DNA of 64,000 nucleotides from Mycobacterium sp. IS-836 (lineage in GTDB: Bacteria > Actinomycetota > Actinomycetes > Mycobacteriales > Mycobacteriaceae): the NCBI RefSeq assembly GCF_001954275.1, contig NZ_MBEU01000068.1, forward strand, positions 124,001-188,000, in the 5' to 3' direction. Every line of letters starts with the position of its first letter. Position 1 is the stretch's first letter. The translations under genes and the position numbers were made by a program. A model generated the notes under the pieces. It saw nothing but the letters and a program-made list of their open reading frames with translations. It made no database searches and was not told where the DNA came from. Shown piece after piece: positions 8,897 through 18,185 of this stretch.

Positions 8897-9694
8897 ATGG
8901 ATTTAGGGCTGGCGAACGCCTCGGCGGTGGTCGTCGGCGGTAGCCGCGGCATGGGCCTGGCGACGGCGCGCTGCCTCGCTGAGGAAGGCGCCCGCGTAGC
9001 GGTCGTCGGCCGGACCCGAGCGAGCCTCGACAGCGCGGTGGCGGATTTGGCGGGGCGCGGCAGTCCCGATGCCCTCGGGTTCGCCGCCGACATCGGTGAC
9101 GCCGGCGAGGTCGACAAGGTCTTCGCCGAGCTTGGGCAGCGGTGGAACGGCGAACTCAACGTGCTCATCAATACCGTCGGGCCGGGCGCGCCAGGCACCT
9201 TCGAAGTCCTGACCGACGACCAGTGGCGCCAGGCCGTCGAAGACGGCGTAATGGGGATGGTTCGTTGTGTTCGCGCCGCACTTCCGTTGCTGCGCAACGC
9301 GCAATGGGCTCGGATCGTCAACTTTTCGGCGCACTCGACGCAGCGACAAAGTGTGATGCTGCCCGCCTATACGGCGGCCAAGTCAATGCTGACCAGCGTC
9401 TCGAAAAACCTGTCCCTGTTGCTGGCGAAGGACGAGATTCTGGTCAACGTCGTGTCGCCGGGCAGCATCGCGTCCGAGTCGCTCGTCGGCTGGGCGAATT
9501 CGGTCGGCGTCGACGGGAGCGATCCCTATCGCCTGATGGAGGCAATCGGCAAGCACTTCGGGCATCCGGCGCAAATGCCTCGGGCCGGGCTACCCGAAGA
9601 AATCGGGCCCGTCGCCGCGTTCCTCGCGTCGCGGCGGAACTCCTACATGACCGGGGCCAACATCAACGTCGACGGTGGTTCCGACTTCACCTGA
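8897..9694 (+). CDS. Short-chain dehydrogenase/reductase
   Basis: A 265-residue classical SDR. The nucleotide-binding GGSRGMG is at residues 14-20 and the catalytic YTAAK at 158-162, with the upstream serine in VNFSAHS. The C-terminal MTGANINVDGG is typical of FabG-like enzymes. It would oxidise or reduce an alcohol/ketone using NAD(P)(H). It is the first gene of a two-gene unit with the DHDPS-like aldolase, transcribed from the operator B promoter. Confidence 0.9.
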   Translation: MDLGLANASAVVVGGSRGMGLATARCLAEEGARVAVVGRTRASLDSAVADLAGRGSPDALGFAADIGDAGEVDKVFAELGQRWNGELNVLINTVGPGAPGTFEVLTDDQWRQAVEDGVMGMVRCVRAALPLLRNAQWARIVNFSAHSTQRQSVMLPAYTAAKSMLTSVSKNLSLLLAKDEILVNVVSPGSIASESLVGWANSVGVDGSDPYRLMEAIGKHFGHPAQMPRAGLPEEIGPVAAFLASRRNSYMTGANINVDGGSDFT

Positions 9695-9729
9695 CTTCCA
9701 AATCGTTTGGCTCGCATAAGGAGTGCACT

Positions 9730-10737
9730 ATGGCGACGGCTGCCGAGGCTCGTGTTTGGGCGCGAGGGGCGTTGCGGGGAATCGGCGACTCCCTCTATAC
9801 CCCGTTCTGCGGGACCGACGGTGATGAAATCGACTGGGACGCCTATCGGACGCTGGTGCGCTACTGCGTCGGCGACCTCGGCCACCCGATGTTGTGGTGC
9901 ACCAGTGGCATCGCCGAGTTCTGGTCGCTGACCCTCGATGAGCGCAGACGTCTGTTAGAGGTGGCGATCGAGGAGGCGCGCAGGCTGAATCCGGATGTCG
10001 TCGTGCAGGCCTGCACGGCCGCGATGTCGGCGAAGGACTGTTTGGCGTTGACGCTCCACGCGCAAGAGGTGGGCGCCGACATCGCCTACATCCAAACGCC
10101 GATGATGGAGGCCCACGGCGGCGAGGGCGTGTTGAGGTTCTTCAAGTACATCGCCGCGCGCACGGATATCGCGTTGGGAATGTTCAACTCCCCGTCGTCC
10201 GGCTACGTGTTGACCCCGGCCGAAAGTGCGCGGATCTACGACGAGGTACCCGCCGTGTGCGCCACCAAGGAGGGCGCCTTCCGGCCGGAGGCGAGCCGGC
10301 GGCTGCACGAGTTGGCGCCCGACTTGGCGGTCTGGGAATGCGACCGGACCGTGTACCGCGCGGGGTGGTTGCGTGCCGGCATCGTGTGCCCGGCGCAATT
10401 GGGTACGGCCGGCTATCTGTTCGAGACTCCCAAGCGGCGACTGTTTTCCGAGTACTGGGATCTGGTGTGCAACGACAAACTCCTCGAGGCGATGGACTAC
10501 GGGCGCGAGTCCGGGATGGATCAGTTCGACCTGGACATCGGGTCTTGGTGGACCTGCTACCCGGGGCGATCGGATTACTTCACGCACTGGGGTGGCGCGT
10601 TCAAGTACGCCGCCTCGCTGCTGGGTCTGCCGATAGGTGACTATCCGCATTCCCGGCCGCCCCAAGCGGTGTTGCCGCCCGAGGCCAAGGCGCAGATCGA
10701 GAAGGCCTATCGCCGGTTGGGGCTCATCGACCAGTAG
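9730..10737 (+). CDS. Dihydrodipicolinate synthase/N-acetylneuraminate lyase family aldolase
   Basis: A 335-residue TIM-barrel aldolase of the DapA superfamily. The Schiff-base lysine is K180 in ATKEG, and the early LYTPF segment is conserved. The usual catalytic tyrosine motif YNxP is FNSP here (F152), so proton relay must differ from true DapA. The start is the ATG at 9730 with AAGGAG just upstream. Members of this family in degradation clusters perform retro-aldol cleavage or hydratase-aldolase steps on ring-cleavage products, which suits the context better than lysine biosynthesis (inference). It is cotranscribed with the SDR. Confidence 0.82.
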   Translation: MATAAEARVWARGALRGIGDSLYTPFCGTDGDEIDWDAYRTLVRYCVGDLGHPMLWCTSGIAEFWSLTLDERRRLLEVAIEEARRLNPDVVVQACTAAMSAKDCLALTLHAQEVGADIAYIQTPMMEAHGGEGVLRFFKYIAARTDIALGMFNSPSSGYVLTPAESARIYDEVPAVCATKEGAFRPEASRRLHELAPDLAVWECDRTVYRAGWLRAGIVCPAQLGTAGYLFETPKRRLFSEYWDLVCNDKLLEAMDYGRESGMDQFDLDIGSWWTCYPGRSDYFTHWGGAFKYAASLLGLPIGDYPHSRPPQAVLPPEAKAQIEKAYRRLGLIDQ

Positions 10738-10776
10738 CTTTCGCGCGAAAACGATTGGCAGCACGTTATTTTCAAA

Positions 10777-10814
10777 GGCGAAAGGCCCGACCCCCAATGG
10801 GCCGGGCCTTCGCC
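10777..10814. terminator. Hairpin terminator between convergent genes
   Basis: The arms AAGGCCCG (10782-10789) and CGGGCCTT (10803-10810) pair perfectly and extend outward to GGCGAAAGG/CCTTCGCC with one bulge. It lies between the convergent aldolase and CsbD-like genes. There is no long U-tract, as is common in mycobacteria. Confidence 0.7.
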
Positions 10815-10827
10815 GTACGGTTCGTGC

Positions 10828-11067
10828 TTAATGTTGTTCGGCCTGCTGGCGCTTCTCGGCAAGCTTGGCCGCGCTGCGGGCGGATTCGGCTTCGGCCTCC
10901 TTCTTCGCCGCATTGCGCTGGGCCTGGGCCTTGTCCTGCTGGGCCTTACCCTCGTTGAACAAGTCGTCACGACCGATCACCGCGCCGACGACGACCTTGG
11001 CCTTGCCCTTCACGTCTTCCACGACGCCCTTGACGGCTTCCGCCACACCGCTCTTGATGTCAACCAT
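10828..11067 (-). CDS. Small CsbD-like stress protein
   Basis: A 79-residue, highly charged, Ala/Lys/Glu-rich protein: an N-terminal AVKGVVEDVKGKAKVVVGAVIGRDDL block, then a predicted helical tail with repeated KAQ/RNAAKKEAEAE units. This matches the CsbD-like or microaggregate-binding small proteins common in mycobacteria. The start is the ATG at 11067, preceded by GGGAGGGA. A GTTTT...GGGAAG pair around 11115-11140 on the minus strand resembles a weak sigma-F promoter. It has no enzymatic motif, and its link to the catabolic genes is probably only positional. Confidence 0.75.
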   Translation of the reverse strand: MVDIKSGVAEAVKGVVEDVKGKAKVVVGAVIGRDDLFNEGKAQQDKAQAQRNAAKKEAEAESARSAAKLAEKRQQAEQH

Positions 11068-11288
11068 TGCATTCCCTCCCCTCGCTAATGGATGTCTCGT
11101 CTTCGTCTTCCCGGTCACCGGGCGGGACAAAACGTGTTCGCGGCGTGTCGCTCGCCACACCCGAGGCGCGAGTGATCCGATCGCTTCCTGAGCGGGGGAT
11201 TCGCGGCCCCGGTCGACAACCTCGGCGACCCGGAATTCGCTGTTTGGCCTGGGTTTCGTGTGGCCTCGGTGGCAGTTGTGGAATGCGG

Positions 11289-11307
11289 TACCGATAGGTA
11301 TACAGTA
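11289..11307. promoter_or_regulatory. Operator site C of the shared 19-bp motif
   Basis: TACCGATAGGTATACAGTA fits TACNGTA-N5-TACNGTA with mismatches only in the left half. TACAGT at 11301-11306 also fits a -10 hexamer, which argues that the crotonase start is downstream at 11364, not the ATG at 11307 touching the site. Confidence 0.6.
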
Positions 11308-11363
11308 TGGGTACAAAAAGCCCACCGAATCCGGCAGTCAAGTACGAGGGGGTGCCGCGCACG

Positions 11364-12218
11364 ATGTCCGGCAGCGACGGCGCCTCAGACGCCGAAGACG
11401 CGGTGCTGTACGAGGCCACCGACAGTGGAATCGCGATCCTCACGTTCAATCGCCCGGAGCGCCTCAACGCCTGGGGCCCCGACCTTGCCGCCGGGTTCTA
11501 CGCCGCCGTCGACCGCGCCGAACAGGACCCGGACGTCCGGGTGATCGTGCTGACCGGCCGGGGCAGGGGATTCTGCGCCGGCGCCTATCTGGGCGCGCCC
11601 GGTTCGGCGGACAAAATGGGCGAGACCATGGAGAAGGCGGGTCAGACCGACCTGGCCGACCTGGTCGGCGAACGCCCGCCGCATTTCGTGACCACGCTGC
11701 GCAAACCCGTCATCGCCGCGATCAACGGTTCCTGCGTCGGCATCGGTCTCACCCAGGCCCTGATGTGCGACGTCCGATTTGCCGCCGCCGGAGCGAAGTT
11801 CGCCGCCGTGTTCGCCCGCCGCGGGCTGATCGCGGAGTTCGGCATCTCCTGGATACTTCCGCGACTGACCAACTGGGGCGTCGCTCTCGACCTGCTACTG
11901 AGCGGGCGCACCTTTCTCGCCGAAGAGGCCGCCCAGCTGGGTCTCGTCAAAGAGGTCGTCGCGCCGGACGACCTGATGAAGCGCGCGCTCGACTATGCCG
12001 AGGACATCGCGCGCAATTGCTCGCCGGCGTCGATGGCGGTGATCAAGACGCAGGTATACGGCGACGCGACGCGCGACGTCGTGGAAGCCACTGCTCTTGC
12101 CGAGGTGTTGCTGCACGAGGCGATGCCGCGGCCTGACGTCATCGAAGGGATTACCAGCTTCCTCGAGAAGCGCCCGCCGCAGTTTCCCTCGCTCGCGGGT
12201 ACTGGAAAGGAATCATGA
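11364..12218 (+). CDS. Enoyl-CoA hydratase/isomerase family protein
   Basis: A 284-residue crotonase leading a six-gene operon. FNRPERLNAWG and GFCAGAYLG mark the CoA site. RRGLIAEFGISWILPR holds E158, the glutamate typical of the glutamate-second-position enoyl-CoA hydratase subgroup, so hydratase activity is plausible. The first glutamate position is glutamine (Q131). I start it at ATG 11364 (purine-rich GAGGGGG upstream) instead of ATG 11307, which overlaps operator C and the probable -10. It overlaps the following amidohydrolase by ATGATG. Confidence 0.88.
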   Translation: MSGSDGASDAEDAVLYEATDSGIAILTFNRPERLNAWGPDLAAGFYAAVDRAEQDPDVRVIVLTGRGRGFCAGAYLGAPGSADKMGETMEKAGQTDLADLVGERPPHFVTTLRKPVIAAINGSCVGIGLTQALMCDVRFAAAGAKFAAVFARRGLIAEFGISWILPRLTNWGVALDLLLSGRTFLAEEAAQLGLVKEVVAPDDLMKRALDYAEDIARNCSPASMAVIKTQVYGDATRDVVEATALAEVLLHEAMPRPDVIEGITSFLEKRPPQFPSLAGTGKES

Positions 12219-13420
12219 TGAGTAGCCTGCGGTACAAGGCGATTGACGTCGACAACCACTACTACGAACCGCTCGATGCGTTCACCCGCCACCTGGACAA
12301 GGCGTTCAAGAGCCGCGGCGTGCAGATGGTCACCCACGGCAAGCGCACTCTGGCCGTGATCGGGGGCCGGGTCAACCATTTCGTTCCCAATCCCACCTTC
12401 GACCCAATCATCGTGCCGGGCTGCCTGGACTTGTTGTTCCGCGGCGAGATTCCCGAAGGCGTCGACCCGGCGTCACTGATGAAGGTCGAGCGACTGGCCG
12501 AACATCCCGAGTACCAGAACCGTGATGCGCGCATTGAGGTGATGGACACCCAGGACATCGAGACCGTGTTCATGCTGCCGACATTCGGGTGCGGGGTCGA
12601 GGAGGCGCTCAAGCACGACATCGAGGCGACGATGGCGTCGGTGCACGCCTTCAACCTGTGGCTGGACGAGGACTGGGGCTTCGACCGGCCCGACCATCGG
12701 ATCATCGCCGCGCCGATCATCTCGTTGGCCGATCCGGTCCAGGCCCTCGCCGAGTTGGAGTTCGTGTTGGAGCGCGGCGCCAAGCTTGTGTTGGTGCGAC
12801 CGGCGCCGGTGCCCGGCCTGGTCAAGCCGCGGTCACTGGGTGATCGCAGCCACGATCCGGTATGGGCGCGGCTCGCCGAGGCGGGGGTTCCGGTGGGATT
12901 CCACCTGAGCGACAGCGGTTATCTGCACATCGCGGCGGCGTGGGGCGGCAAGTCGACGTTCGAGGGGTTCGGCGCCAAGGACCCGCTGGATAACGTTCTT
13001 CTCGACGACCGCGCAATCCACGACACGATGGCCTCGATGATCGTGCACGGCGTGTTCACCCGGCATCCGAAACTCAAGGCGGTGAGCATCGAAAACGGTT
13101 CGTACTTCGTCCACCGGCTGGTCAAGCGCCTCAAGAAGGCGGCCAACACCCAGCCCCGTGATTTCCCCGAGGACCCGGTGGAGCAATTGCGCAACAACGT
13201 CTGGATCGCCCCCTACTACGAGGACGATTTGCCGGAGTTGGCGCAAGTCATCGGCGTCGACAAGATTCTGTTCGGCTCCGACTGGCCGCATGGCGAGGGC
13301 CTCGAGTCGCCGGTGTCGTTTGTCGAAGAGCTCAAGGATTTCAGCGAAGCCGATATTCGAAAGATCATGCGCGACAACGCCTTAGACCTGCTGGGCGTCA
13401 AAGCCCCAGTGGCGGCCTAG
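12215..13420 (+). CDS. Amidohydrolase family 2 (TIM-barrel metal-dependent hydrolase)
   Basis: A 401-residue PF04909 protein. The N-terminal metal motif is IDVDNHYYEP, a mid-barrel histidine is in GFHLSDSGY, and the C-terminal LFGSDWPHGEG supplies the conserved aspartate. Such enzymes hydrolyse C-C or C-N bonds or decarboxylate ring-cleavage products (the ACMSD/isoorotate decarboxylase group). It is a clear paralog of the protein at 49158-50363 (same DxDNHxYEP start and SDWPHxEGL end). The start is at one of two adjacent ATGs overlapping the crotonase stop; GGAAAGG precedes them. Confidence 0.9.
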   Translation: MMSSLRYKAIDVDNHYYEPLDAFTRHLDKAFKSRGVQMVTHGKRTLAVIGGRVNHFVPNPTFDPIIVPGCLDLLFRGEIPEGVDPASLMKVERLAEHPEYQNRDARIEVMDTQDIETVFMLPTFGCGVEEALKHDIEATMASVHAFNLWLDEDWGFDRPDHRIIAAPIISLADPVQALAELEFVLERGAKLVLVRPAPVPGLVKPRSLGDRSHDPVWARLAEAGVPVGFHLSDSGYLHIAAAWGGKSTFEGFGAKDPLDNVLLDDRAIHDTMASMIVHGVFTRHPKLKAVSIENGSYFVHRLVKRLKKAANTQPRDFPEDPVEQLRNNVWIAPYYEDDLPELAQVIGVDKILFGSDWPHGEGLESPVSFVEELKDFSEADIRKIMRDNALDLLGVKAPVAA

Positions 13421-13432
13421 GCGGCCGGCCCG

Positions 13433-15052
13433 GTGAGCGAATGGACCGTCGGTGCGGTGCTCGACGCTATCGCCGAGGTGGTACCCGACCGCCTGATGAC
13501 CGCCTGCGGCGACCGGCGCAGCACCTTCGCCGACTCGGCTGTTCGAACCAATAGGCTGGCAAATTTCCTAGTCGATAAGGGATTCGGGGTTTACGCGTCG
13601 CGCGACACGCTTGAACGATGGGAATGTGGCCAGGACCGGATCGCGCTCATCATGTACAACGACCTGTATCCGGACATGCTGATCGGATGCCTGAAGGCGC
13701 GCGTGGTTCCGGTCAACGTGAACCATCACTACTCGGCGCGCGAGATCCGTGACCTGCTTGACTACATCCGTCCCCGGGGCATCATCTATCACCGCTCGCT
13801 CGGCGCCCGGTTCGCCGAGGTCTTGCCGCCCAACGGAACTGAGTTGCTGGTGTCGGTCGACGACGGAAGCGGCGCTGGCCAATTGCCGGGAGCCATCTCG
13901 CTCGATGACGCCTTGGCCGCCGGTGCGGCCGATCTCGACCTGGTTGGATCGCCGGACGATCTGATCATGATGTGTACCGGCGGGACCACCGGACGGCCCA
14001 AGGGAGTGCTGTGGCGCCAAAGCGACATGTACGTGTCGTCGATGGTGGGCGCCGACCACGACAGCGTCACCGAGATCCACGACAAGGTCCGCTCCGGCGG
14101 CCCGCCTTGGTTTGCGGTCTCGCCGCTGATGCATGCGGCGGGGATGTGGACGGCGTTCGCGGCGCTCTGTGCGGGCCTGCCCGTGGTGCTCTACGACGAT
14201 CGCCACAAGCTCGACGTCCGGTCGGTGTGGAAAACCGCCGAGCGGGAAAAGGTGGGCATGATGACCATGGTCGGCGACGCGTACGCCGGCCCGCTGGTCG
14301 CCGAACTACGCGCGCACACCTACGATCTGTCGGCGCTGAACGCCATCGGCACCGGCGGCGCGGCCACCAATGCGAAATACAAACGGGCACTGATGGAATG
14401 CCTGCCACACATCACCATCATCGAAGGCTACGGATCGTCGGAATCCGGAAACATGGCATTCGGGCACAGCCGCGACGGGCACGCCAGCGAAACCTTCGAA
14501 CCCAGGGTCGGCGCCACCGTCGTCTCCGCCGACCGCAGCCGGTTCCTGGAGCCCGGTGAGCGGGAAGTCGGGTGGGCCGCGAGGACCGGCCGGATTCCGC
14601 TCGGATACTTCAGCGATCCCGACGGCACCCAACGCACCTTCCCGGAAATCGACGGCCAGCGGGTCGTGATCCCCGGCGACCGGGCGTCCCTTGAAAAGGA
14701 CGGCACCATCCGCCTTTTCGGCCGCGATTCCCTCGTGGTCAACACCGGGGGCGAAAAGGTCTTCGTCGAAGAGGTCGAAGAGGTGCTGCGCGCACATCCG
14801 GGCATCGCCGACGCCCTCGTGGTCGGGCGCCCGAGCGAACGGTGGGGCCAGGAAGTCGTCGCGCTCGTCGCCGCACACCCGGGCGCCGACCTCGCCGGAG
14901 ACGGGCAGGACCTCTACACCTTCTGCACCGCGCGGCTCGCGCATTTCAAGGCGCCCAAGGCATTCATCTTCGTCGAGCAGATTCAGCGGCTCGGCAACGG
15001 CAAGCCCAACTATCGCTGGGCCCGAGAGCAAGCCGAACAGAAGGTGTCATGA
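13433..15052 (+). CDS. Acyl-CoA synthetase (FadD-type)
   Basis: A 539-residue AMP-binding ligase with a P-loop at 181-191 (CTGGTTGRPKG, followed by VLWRQ) and C-terminal lysine K524 in GNGKPNYRWA. The TGGTTGxPKGVLWRQ and YRWAREQAE signatures are shared with the ligase at 24135-25787, so the two are paralogs; this subgroup includes the mycobacterial steroid-type FadD enzymes. The start is a GTG 12 bases after the amidohydrolase stop without a strong ribosome site. It probably activates a large hydrophobic acid for the two dehydrogenases encoded later in the operon. Confidence 0.9.
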   Translation: MSEWTVGAVLDAIAEVVPDRLMTACGDRRSTFADSAVRTNRLANFLVDKGFGVYASRDTLERWECGQDRIALIMYNDLYPDMLIGCLKARVVPVNVNHHYSAREIRDLLDYIRPRGIIYHRSLGARFAEVLPPNGTELLVSVDDGSGAGQLPGAISLDDALAAGAADLDLVGSPDDLIMMCTGGTTGRPKGVLWRQSDMYVSSMVGADHDSVTEIHDKVRSGGPPWFAVSPLMHAAGMWTAFAALCAGLPVVLYDDRHKLDVRSVWKTAEREKVGMMTMVGDAYAGPLVAELRAHTYDLSALNAIGTGGAATNAKYKRALMECLPHITIIEGYGSSESGNMAFGHSRDGHASETFEPRVGATVVSADRSRFLEPGEREVGWAARTGRIPLGYFSDPDGTQRTFPEIDGQRVVIPGDRASLEKDGTIRLFGRDSLVVNTGGEKVFVEEVEEVLRAHPGIADALVVGRPSERWGQEVVALVAAHPGADLAGDGQDLYTFCTARLAHFKAPKAFIFVEQIQRLGNGKPNYRWAREQAEQKVS

Positions 15053-15879
15053 ACACAGGAGCGATCGACTGCCTGATCAATGTGCACTTCGGTGAGACGG
15101 ATTCCCAGCCCTCCTGGATGCTCAAGGTCCGCGACGACTACTTCAAGGGGCCGGAGTCGATGTTCGCTCCGGTCGACCTGTCCGAGCTGCTCGACGAGAT
15201 GGACGAGCAGGGCGTGCAGAAGGCGATCCTGATGGACTCGCTCGCCAATCCGTCGACCACCGCTCGCAAGTTCGTCGAAGCCAAGCCGGATCGGTTCGCG
15301 CTGGCCATGGGCGGGGTCAACCTGCTGCGTCCGGTGCGGTCACTGCGCGAACTGAGCGCGGTCGTCGGCGACCTGCCGGTCGCGTATGCGGTTGTGGGGC
15401 CGAGCTTTTGGGGTGATGGGCAGTACCCGCCCAGCGACGCCGTCTACTATCCGCTCTACGCCAAATGCGCGGAGCTGGACCTGCCGCTGTGCGTCAACAC
15501 CGGCATCCCGGGCCCGCCGATTCCGGGAGAGGTGCAGCACCCCATGCACCTGGACCGGGTGTGCGTGCGTTTTCCGGAGCTGAAGCTGTGCATGATCCAC
15601 GGCGCCGACCCGTGGTGGGACGTCGCGATCCGGTTGCTGCTCAAGTACGCCAACCTGCGGTTGATGACGTCGGCATGGTCACCGAAACGGCTACCGGAAA
15701 GCCTGCTGCACTACATGCGCACGCGCGGACCCGACAAGGTGATCTATGCGTCCGACTGGCCGGTTCTGCGCATGCGCCGCGTGATACCCGAAGCCCGTGC
15801 GCTGGACCTGCCGGCCGAGGTCCTGGACAACTACCTCTACAACAACGCGCGGGAATTCTTCTTCGGACAGGAGCACTGA
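15049..15879 (+). CDS. Amidohydrolase family 2 protein
   Basis: A 276-residue PF04909-type barrel, about 100 residues shorter than its neighbours in this window. The N-terminus IDCLINVHFGE keeps the strand-1 position of the metal motif, a histidine is in MIHGADPWWD, and the aspartate is in YASDWPVLRM. The ATG overlaps the FadD stop (ATGA), so it is coupled. It may cleave or decarboxylate a CoA-free or CoA-bound ring intermediate made in the same operon; the reaction cannot be told from sequence. Confidence 0.85.
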   Translation: MNTGAIDCLINVHFGETDSQPSWMLKVRDDYFKGPESMFAPVDLSELLDEMDEQGVQKAILMDSLANPSTTARKFVEAKPDRFALAMGGVNLLRPVRSLRELSAVVGDLPVAYAVVGPSFWGDGQYPPSDAVYYPLYAKCAELDLPLCVNTGIPGPPIPGEVQHPMHLDRVCVRFPELKLCMIHGADPWWDVAIRLLLKYANLRLMTSAWSPKRLPESLLHYMRTRGPDKVIYASDWPVLRMRRVIPEARALDLPAEVLDNYLYNNAREFFFGQEH

Positions 15880-15881
15880 CC

Positions 15882-16937
15882 ATGGACCGCTTCGAATTGC
15901 GCAGGCTGGACTACAGCCTGTCCGACGACCACGTGGCCCTGCAAGACGCGTACAGGCAGTTCTTCAAAACCCACTGCTCGATCGAAACGGTGCGCGCCGC
16001 AGAGCCTTCCGGCTTCGACAAGAACCTCTGGGAGCGGTTGTGCGCGATGGGCGCGACCACGATGGCGCTGCCGGAATCGTGTGGCGGTGACGGGGCGACG
16101 CTGGTCGACCTGACATTGGTGGCCGAAGAGATCGGCCGGTCGCTTGCGCCGGTCCCGTGGATCGACCATGTCTGCGCGGCCCGGTTGCTGGGACGCCTGG
16201 GCGCACTGGGCGCCGATACCGCCGGCGTGACCAATGGAGAACAGCTCGCCGCCCTCGATGCGCGCCTCGACGGCGCGCCGGGCCCGCGCCTCATACCGAC
16301 CGGATCGATCGCCGACCACACCATCATTCGTGACGGCGATCAGGTGGTACGGCTGACTTTCGGCACCCGGCCGGCCAAGGTCGACAACATCGGCCGGCTA
16401 CCGATGGCGTGGGTGGATCCGGCCGCCGCCGACGCTCAAACGGTCATCGCCGAAGGACCCGACGCGGTCGCGAATTATCAACGGGCCCTGGATGAATGGC
16501 GGTTGCTGACCGCGGCGGCCCTGGTCGGCCTGGTCGAGGAAACGATGACCATCGCCGCGGAGTTCGCCAAATCCCGCTACACGCTGGGCGTGCCCATCTC
16601 GACGCTGCAGGCGATTTCGCATCCCCTGGCGAACATGGCCATCACCGTCCAGGGCGGACGGAACCTCGCCCGCCGTGCCGCGTGGTTCCTGGACAACGAA
16701 CCCGACGAACGACCCGAGCTGGCGCCGTCGGCATTCGTGTTCATGGCCGAGGAGGCCGCCAAGGCGGCAACCATGGCAGTGCACATCCAAGGCGGCCTCG
16801 GGGTTTCGTCGGAGGCTGCCGCGACGGCGTATCTGGTCCGAGCGAGGGGATGGCCGCTGGCGGGCGGCGACCCGGGTGCCACCGCCCAGCGGGTTGCCGA
16901 GATCGTGACCGCCCGAGAATACGCCCCCCAACGGTAG
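15882..16937 (+). CDS. Acyl-CoA dehydrogenase subunit (short, FadE-type)
   Basis: A 351-residue ACAD-fold protein. The N-terminal helical domain (LCAMGATTMALPESCGGDGATLVDLTLVAEEIGR) and C-terminal bundle (HIQGGLGVSSEA) are recognisable, but the middle FAD-binding beta-domain is much reduced compared with a normal 380-400-residue ACAD. Adjacent mycobacterial FadE pairs assemble into alpha2-beta2 heterotetramers with one active site per heterodimer (known for cholesterol-degrading ACADs), and this gene with the next, 18 bases away, fits that pattern. It is probably the non-catalytic or half-site subunit. Confidence 0.87.
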   Translation: MDRFELRRLDYSLSDDHVALQDAYRQFFKTHCSIETVRAAEPSGFDKNLWERLCAMGATTMALPESCGGDGATLVDLTLVAEEIGRSLAPVPWIDHVCAARLLGRLGALGADTAGVTNGEQLAALDARLDGAPGPRLIPTGSIADHTIIRDGDQVVRLTFGTRPAKVDNIGRLPMAWVDPAAADAQTVIAEGPDAVANYQRALDEWRLLTAAALVGLVEETMTIAAEFAKSRYTLGVPISTLQAISHPLANMAITVQGGRNLARRAAWFLDNEPDERPELAPSAFVFMAEEAAKAATMAVHIQGGLGVSSEAAATAYLVRARGWPLAGGDPGATAQRVAEIVTAREYAPQR

Positions 16938-16955
16938 GACAGGAGCAGAAAAGCG

Positions 16956-18149
16956 ATGGATTTCTCCCGGGTTGAGCTGTCCGACGCGGACCAGGCCTTC
17001 CTCGACGAGGCGCGGAACTTTCTCGGCACCCACATGACCGAAGAGGTCAGGCGGCGAGACCGCGAGACCGGCGACAACTTCGATGAAGGTCTGCATCTCA
17101 AATTCGGTGCCGCGGGCTATTTGGCCAAGGAGTGGAAGCCCGAATCGGAAGGCGGGTTCAGCCGGGTGCATCGGCGCATCTGGGAGCTCGAGAAGCGCCG
17201 GGCGCACGTGCCGTGGGTGACGTGGGGGACCACCGCCATGGTGGCGCGCTCGGTGCAGAAGTTCGGATCACCGGAAGTTCGCGACGAGGTGCTGCCCAAG
17301 GTCTTCAGCGGCGAGGTTCGGCTGTGCCTGGGCTACACCGAACCCGAAGGCGGCTCCGACGTCGCCACCTGCAAAACCCGGGCGGTGCGGGAGGCCGATG
17401 GATCTAGCTGGGTGATCAATGGCTCCAAGATGTTCACCACCGGCGCGCACAACTGCCAGTACGTCTTTCTGATCACCAACACCGACCCCGGCGCGCCGAA
17501 ACACAAGAGCCTGACCATGTTTCTGGTGCCACTGGATAGCCCGGGCATCGAAATCCAGGGCATCCGCACGGTCGACGGCGACCGGACCAACATCGTCTAC
17601 TACAGCGACGTCCGCGTTGACGACAAGTATCGGCTCGGCGACGTGAACGCGGGCTGGACGGTGCTGCGGGAGCCACTCAACACCGAGCACGGCGCGGTCG
17701 CCGCCGCGCCCGACGGGCTGCAGGACACGTCGATCATGATGCACCAAGCCGGTTCGCTGGCCGAGGCGGTGGACAAGGCCGTGGTGCGCGTGGCGCAGCC
17801 CGGCCCCGACGGCCGCCGGCTCGTCGATGACAAGTCGGTCGCGTACCGACTGGGCCGCAGCTTCTCTCGGCTGGAGGCGGCGCTGTCGTCCCCGAACATC
17901 TACGGCAGAGTCGCCATCGCGCAAACGATGCGGGAGATCTCCCCGGAGCTGATGGACATCCTCGGAGCGGCGTCGGCCCTGCCATATGGGACCGACGGGG
18001 CCGCCGACGACGGCAGCGCGGAATACGCCTACCGGTTCGCTCCCTTGGTCGGAATCTACGGCGGCACGCTAGAGGTGTTCCGAAACATGATCGGCCAGTA
18101 CGCGCTTGGGCTGGGCAAGCCCGCCTACGCGCCGCCGAAAGTTTCCTGA
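16956..18149 (+). CDS. Acyl-CoA dehydrogenase (FadE-type)
   Basis: A 397-residue full-length ACAD. The FAD/substrate segment LGYTEPEGGSDVATCKTRAV, followed by INGSKMFTTGAHNCQY, is intact, and the C-terminal signature is IYGGTLEVFRNMIGQYALGLG. AGGAGCAGAAAAG is a good ribosome site. It would oxidise an acyl-CoA to the 2,3-enoyl-CoA, passing electrons to ETF, together with the preceding short subunit. Its C-terminus is the clear relative of the broken dehydrogenase tail at 23160-23266. It is the last gene of the operon that begins at 11364. Confidence 0.92.
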   Translation: MDFSRVELSDADQAFLDEARNFLGTHMTEEVRRRDRETGDNFDEGLHLKFGAAGYLAKEWKPESEGGFSRVHRRIWELEKRRAHVPWVTWGTTAMVARSVQKFGSPEVRDEVLPKVFSGEVRLCLGYTEPEGGSDVATCKTRAVREADGSSWVINGSKMFTTGAHNCQYVFLITNTDPGAPKHKSLTMFLVPLDSPGIEIQGIRTVDGDRTNIVYYSDVRVDDKYRLGDVNAGWTVLREPLNTEHGAVAAAPDGLQDTSIMMHQAGSLAEAVDKAVVRVAQPGPDGRRLVDDKSVAYRLGRSFSRLEAALSSPNIYGRVAIAQTMREISPELMDILGAASALPYGTDGAADDGSAEYAYRFAPLVGIYGGTLEVFRNMIGQYALGLGKPAYAPPKVS

Positions 18150-18185
18150 GGCTGCGCGGCGCCGGTCGTCAATATCGTTGCGGTC

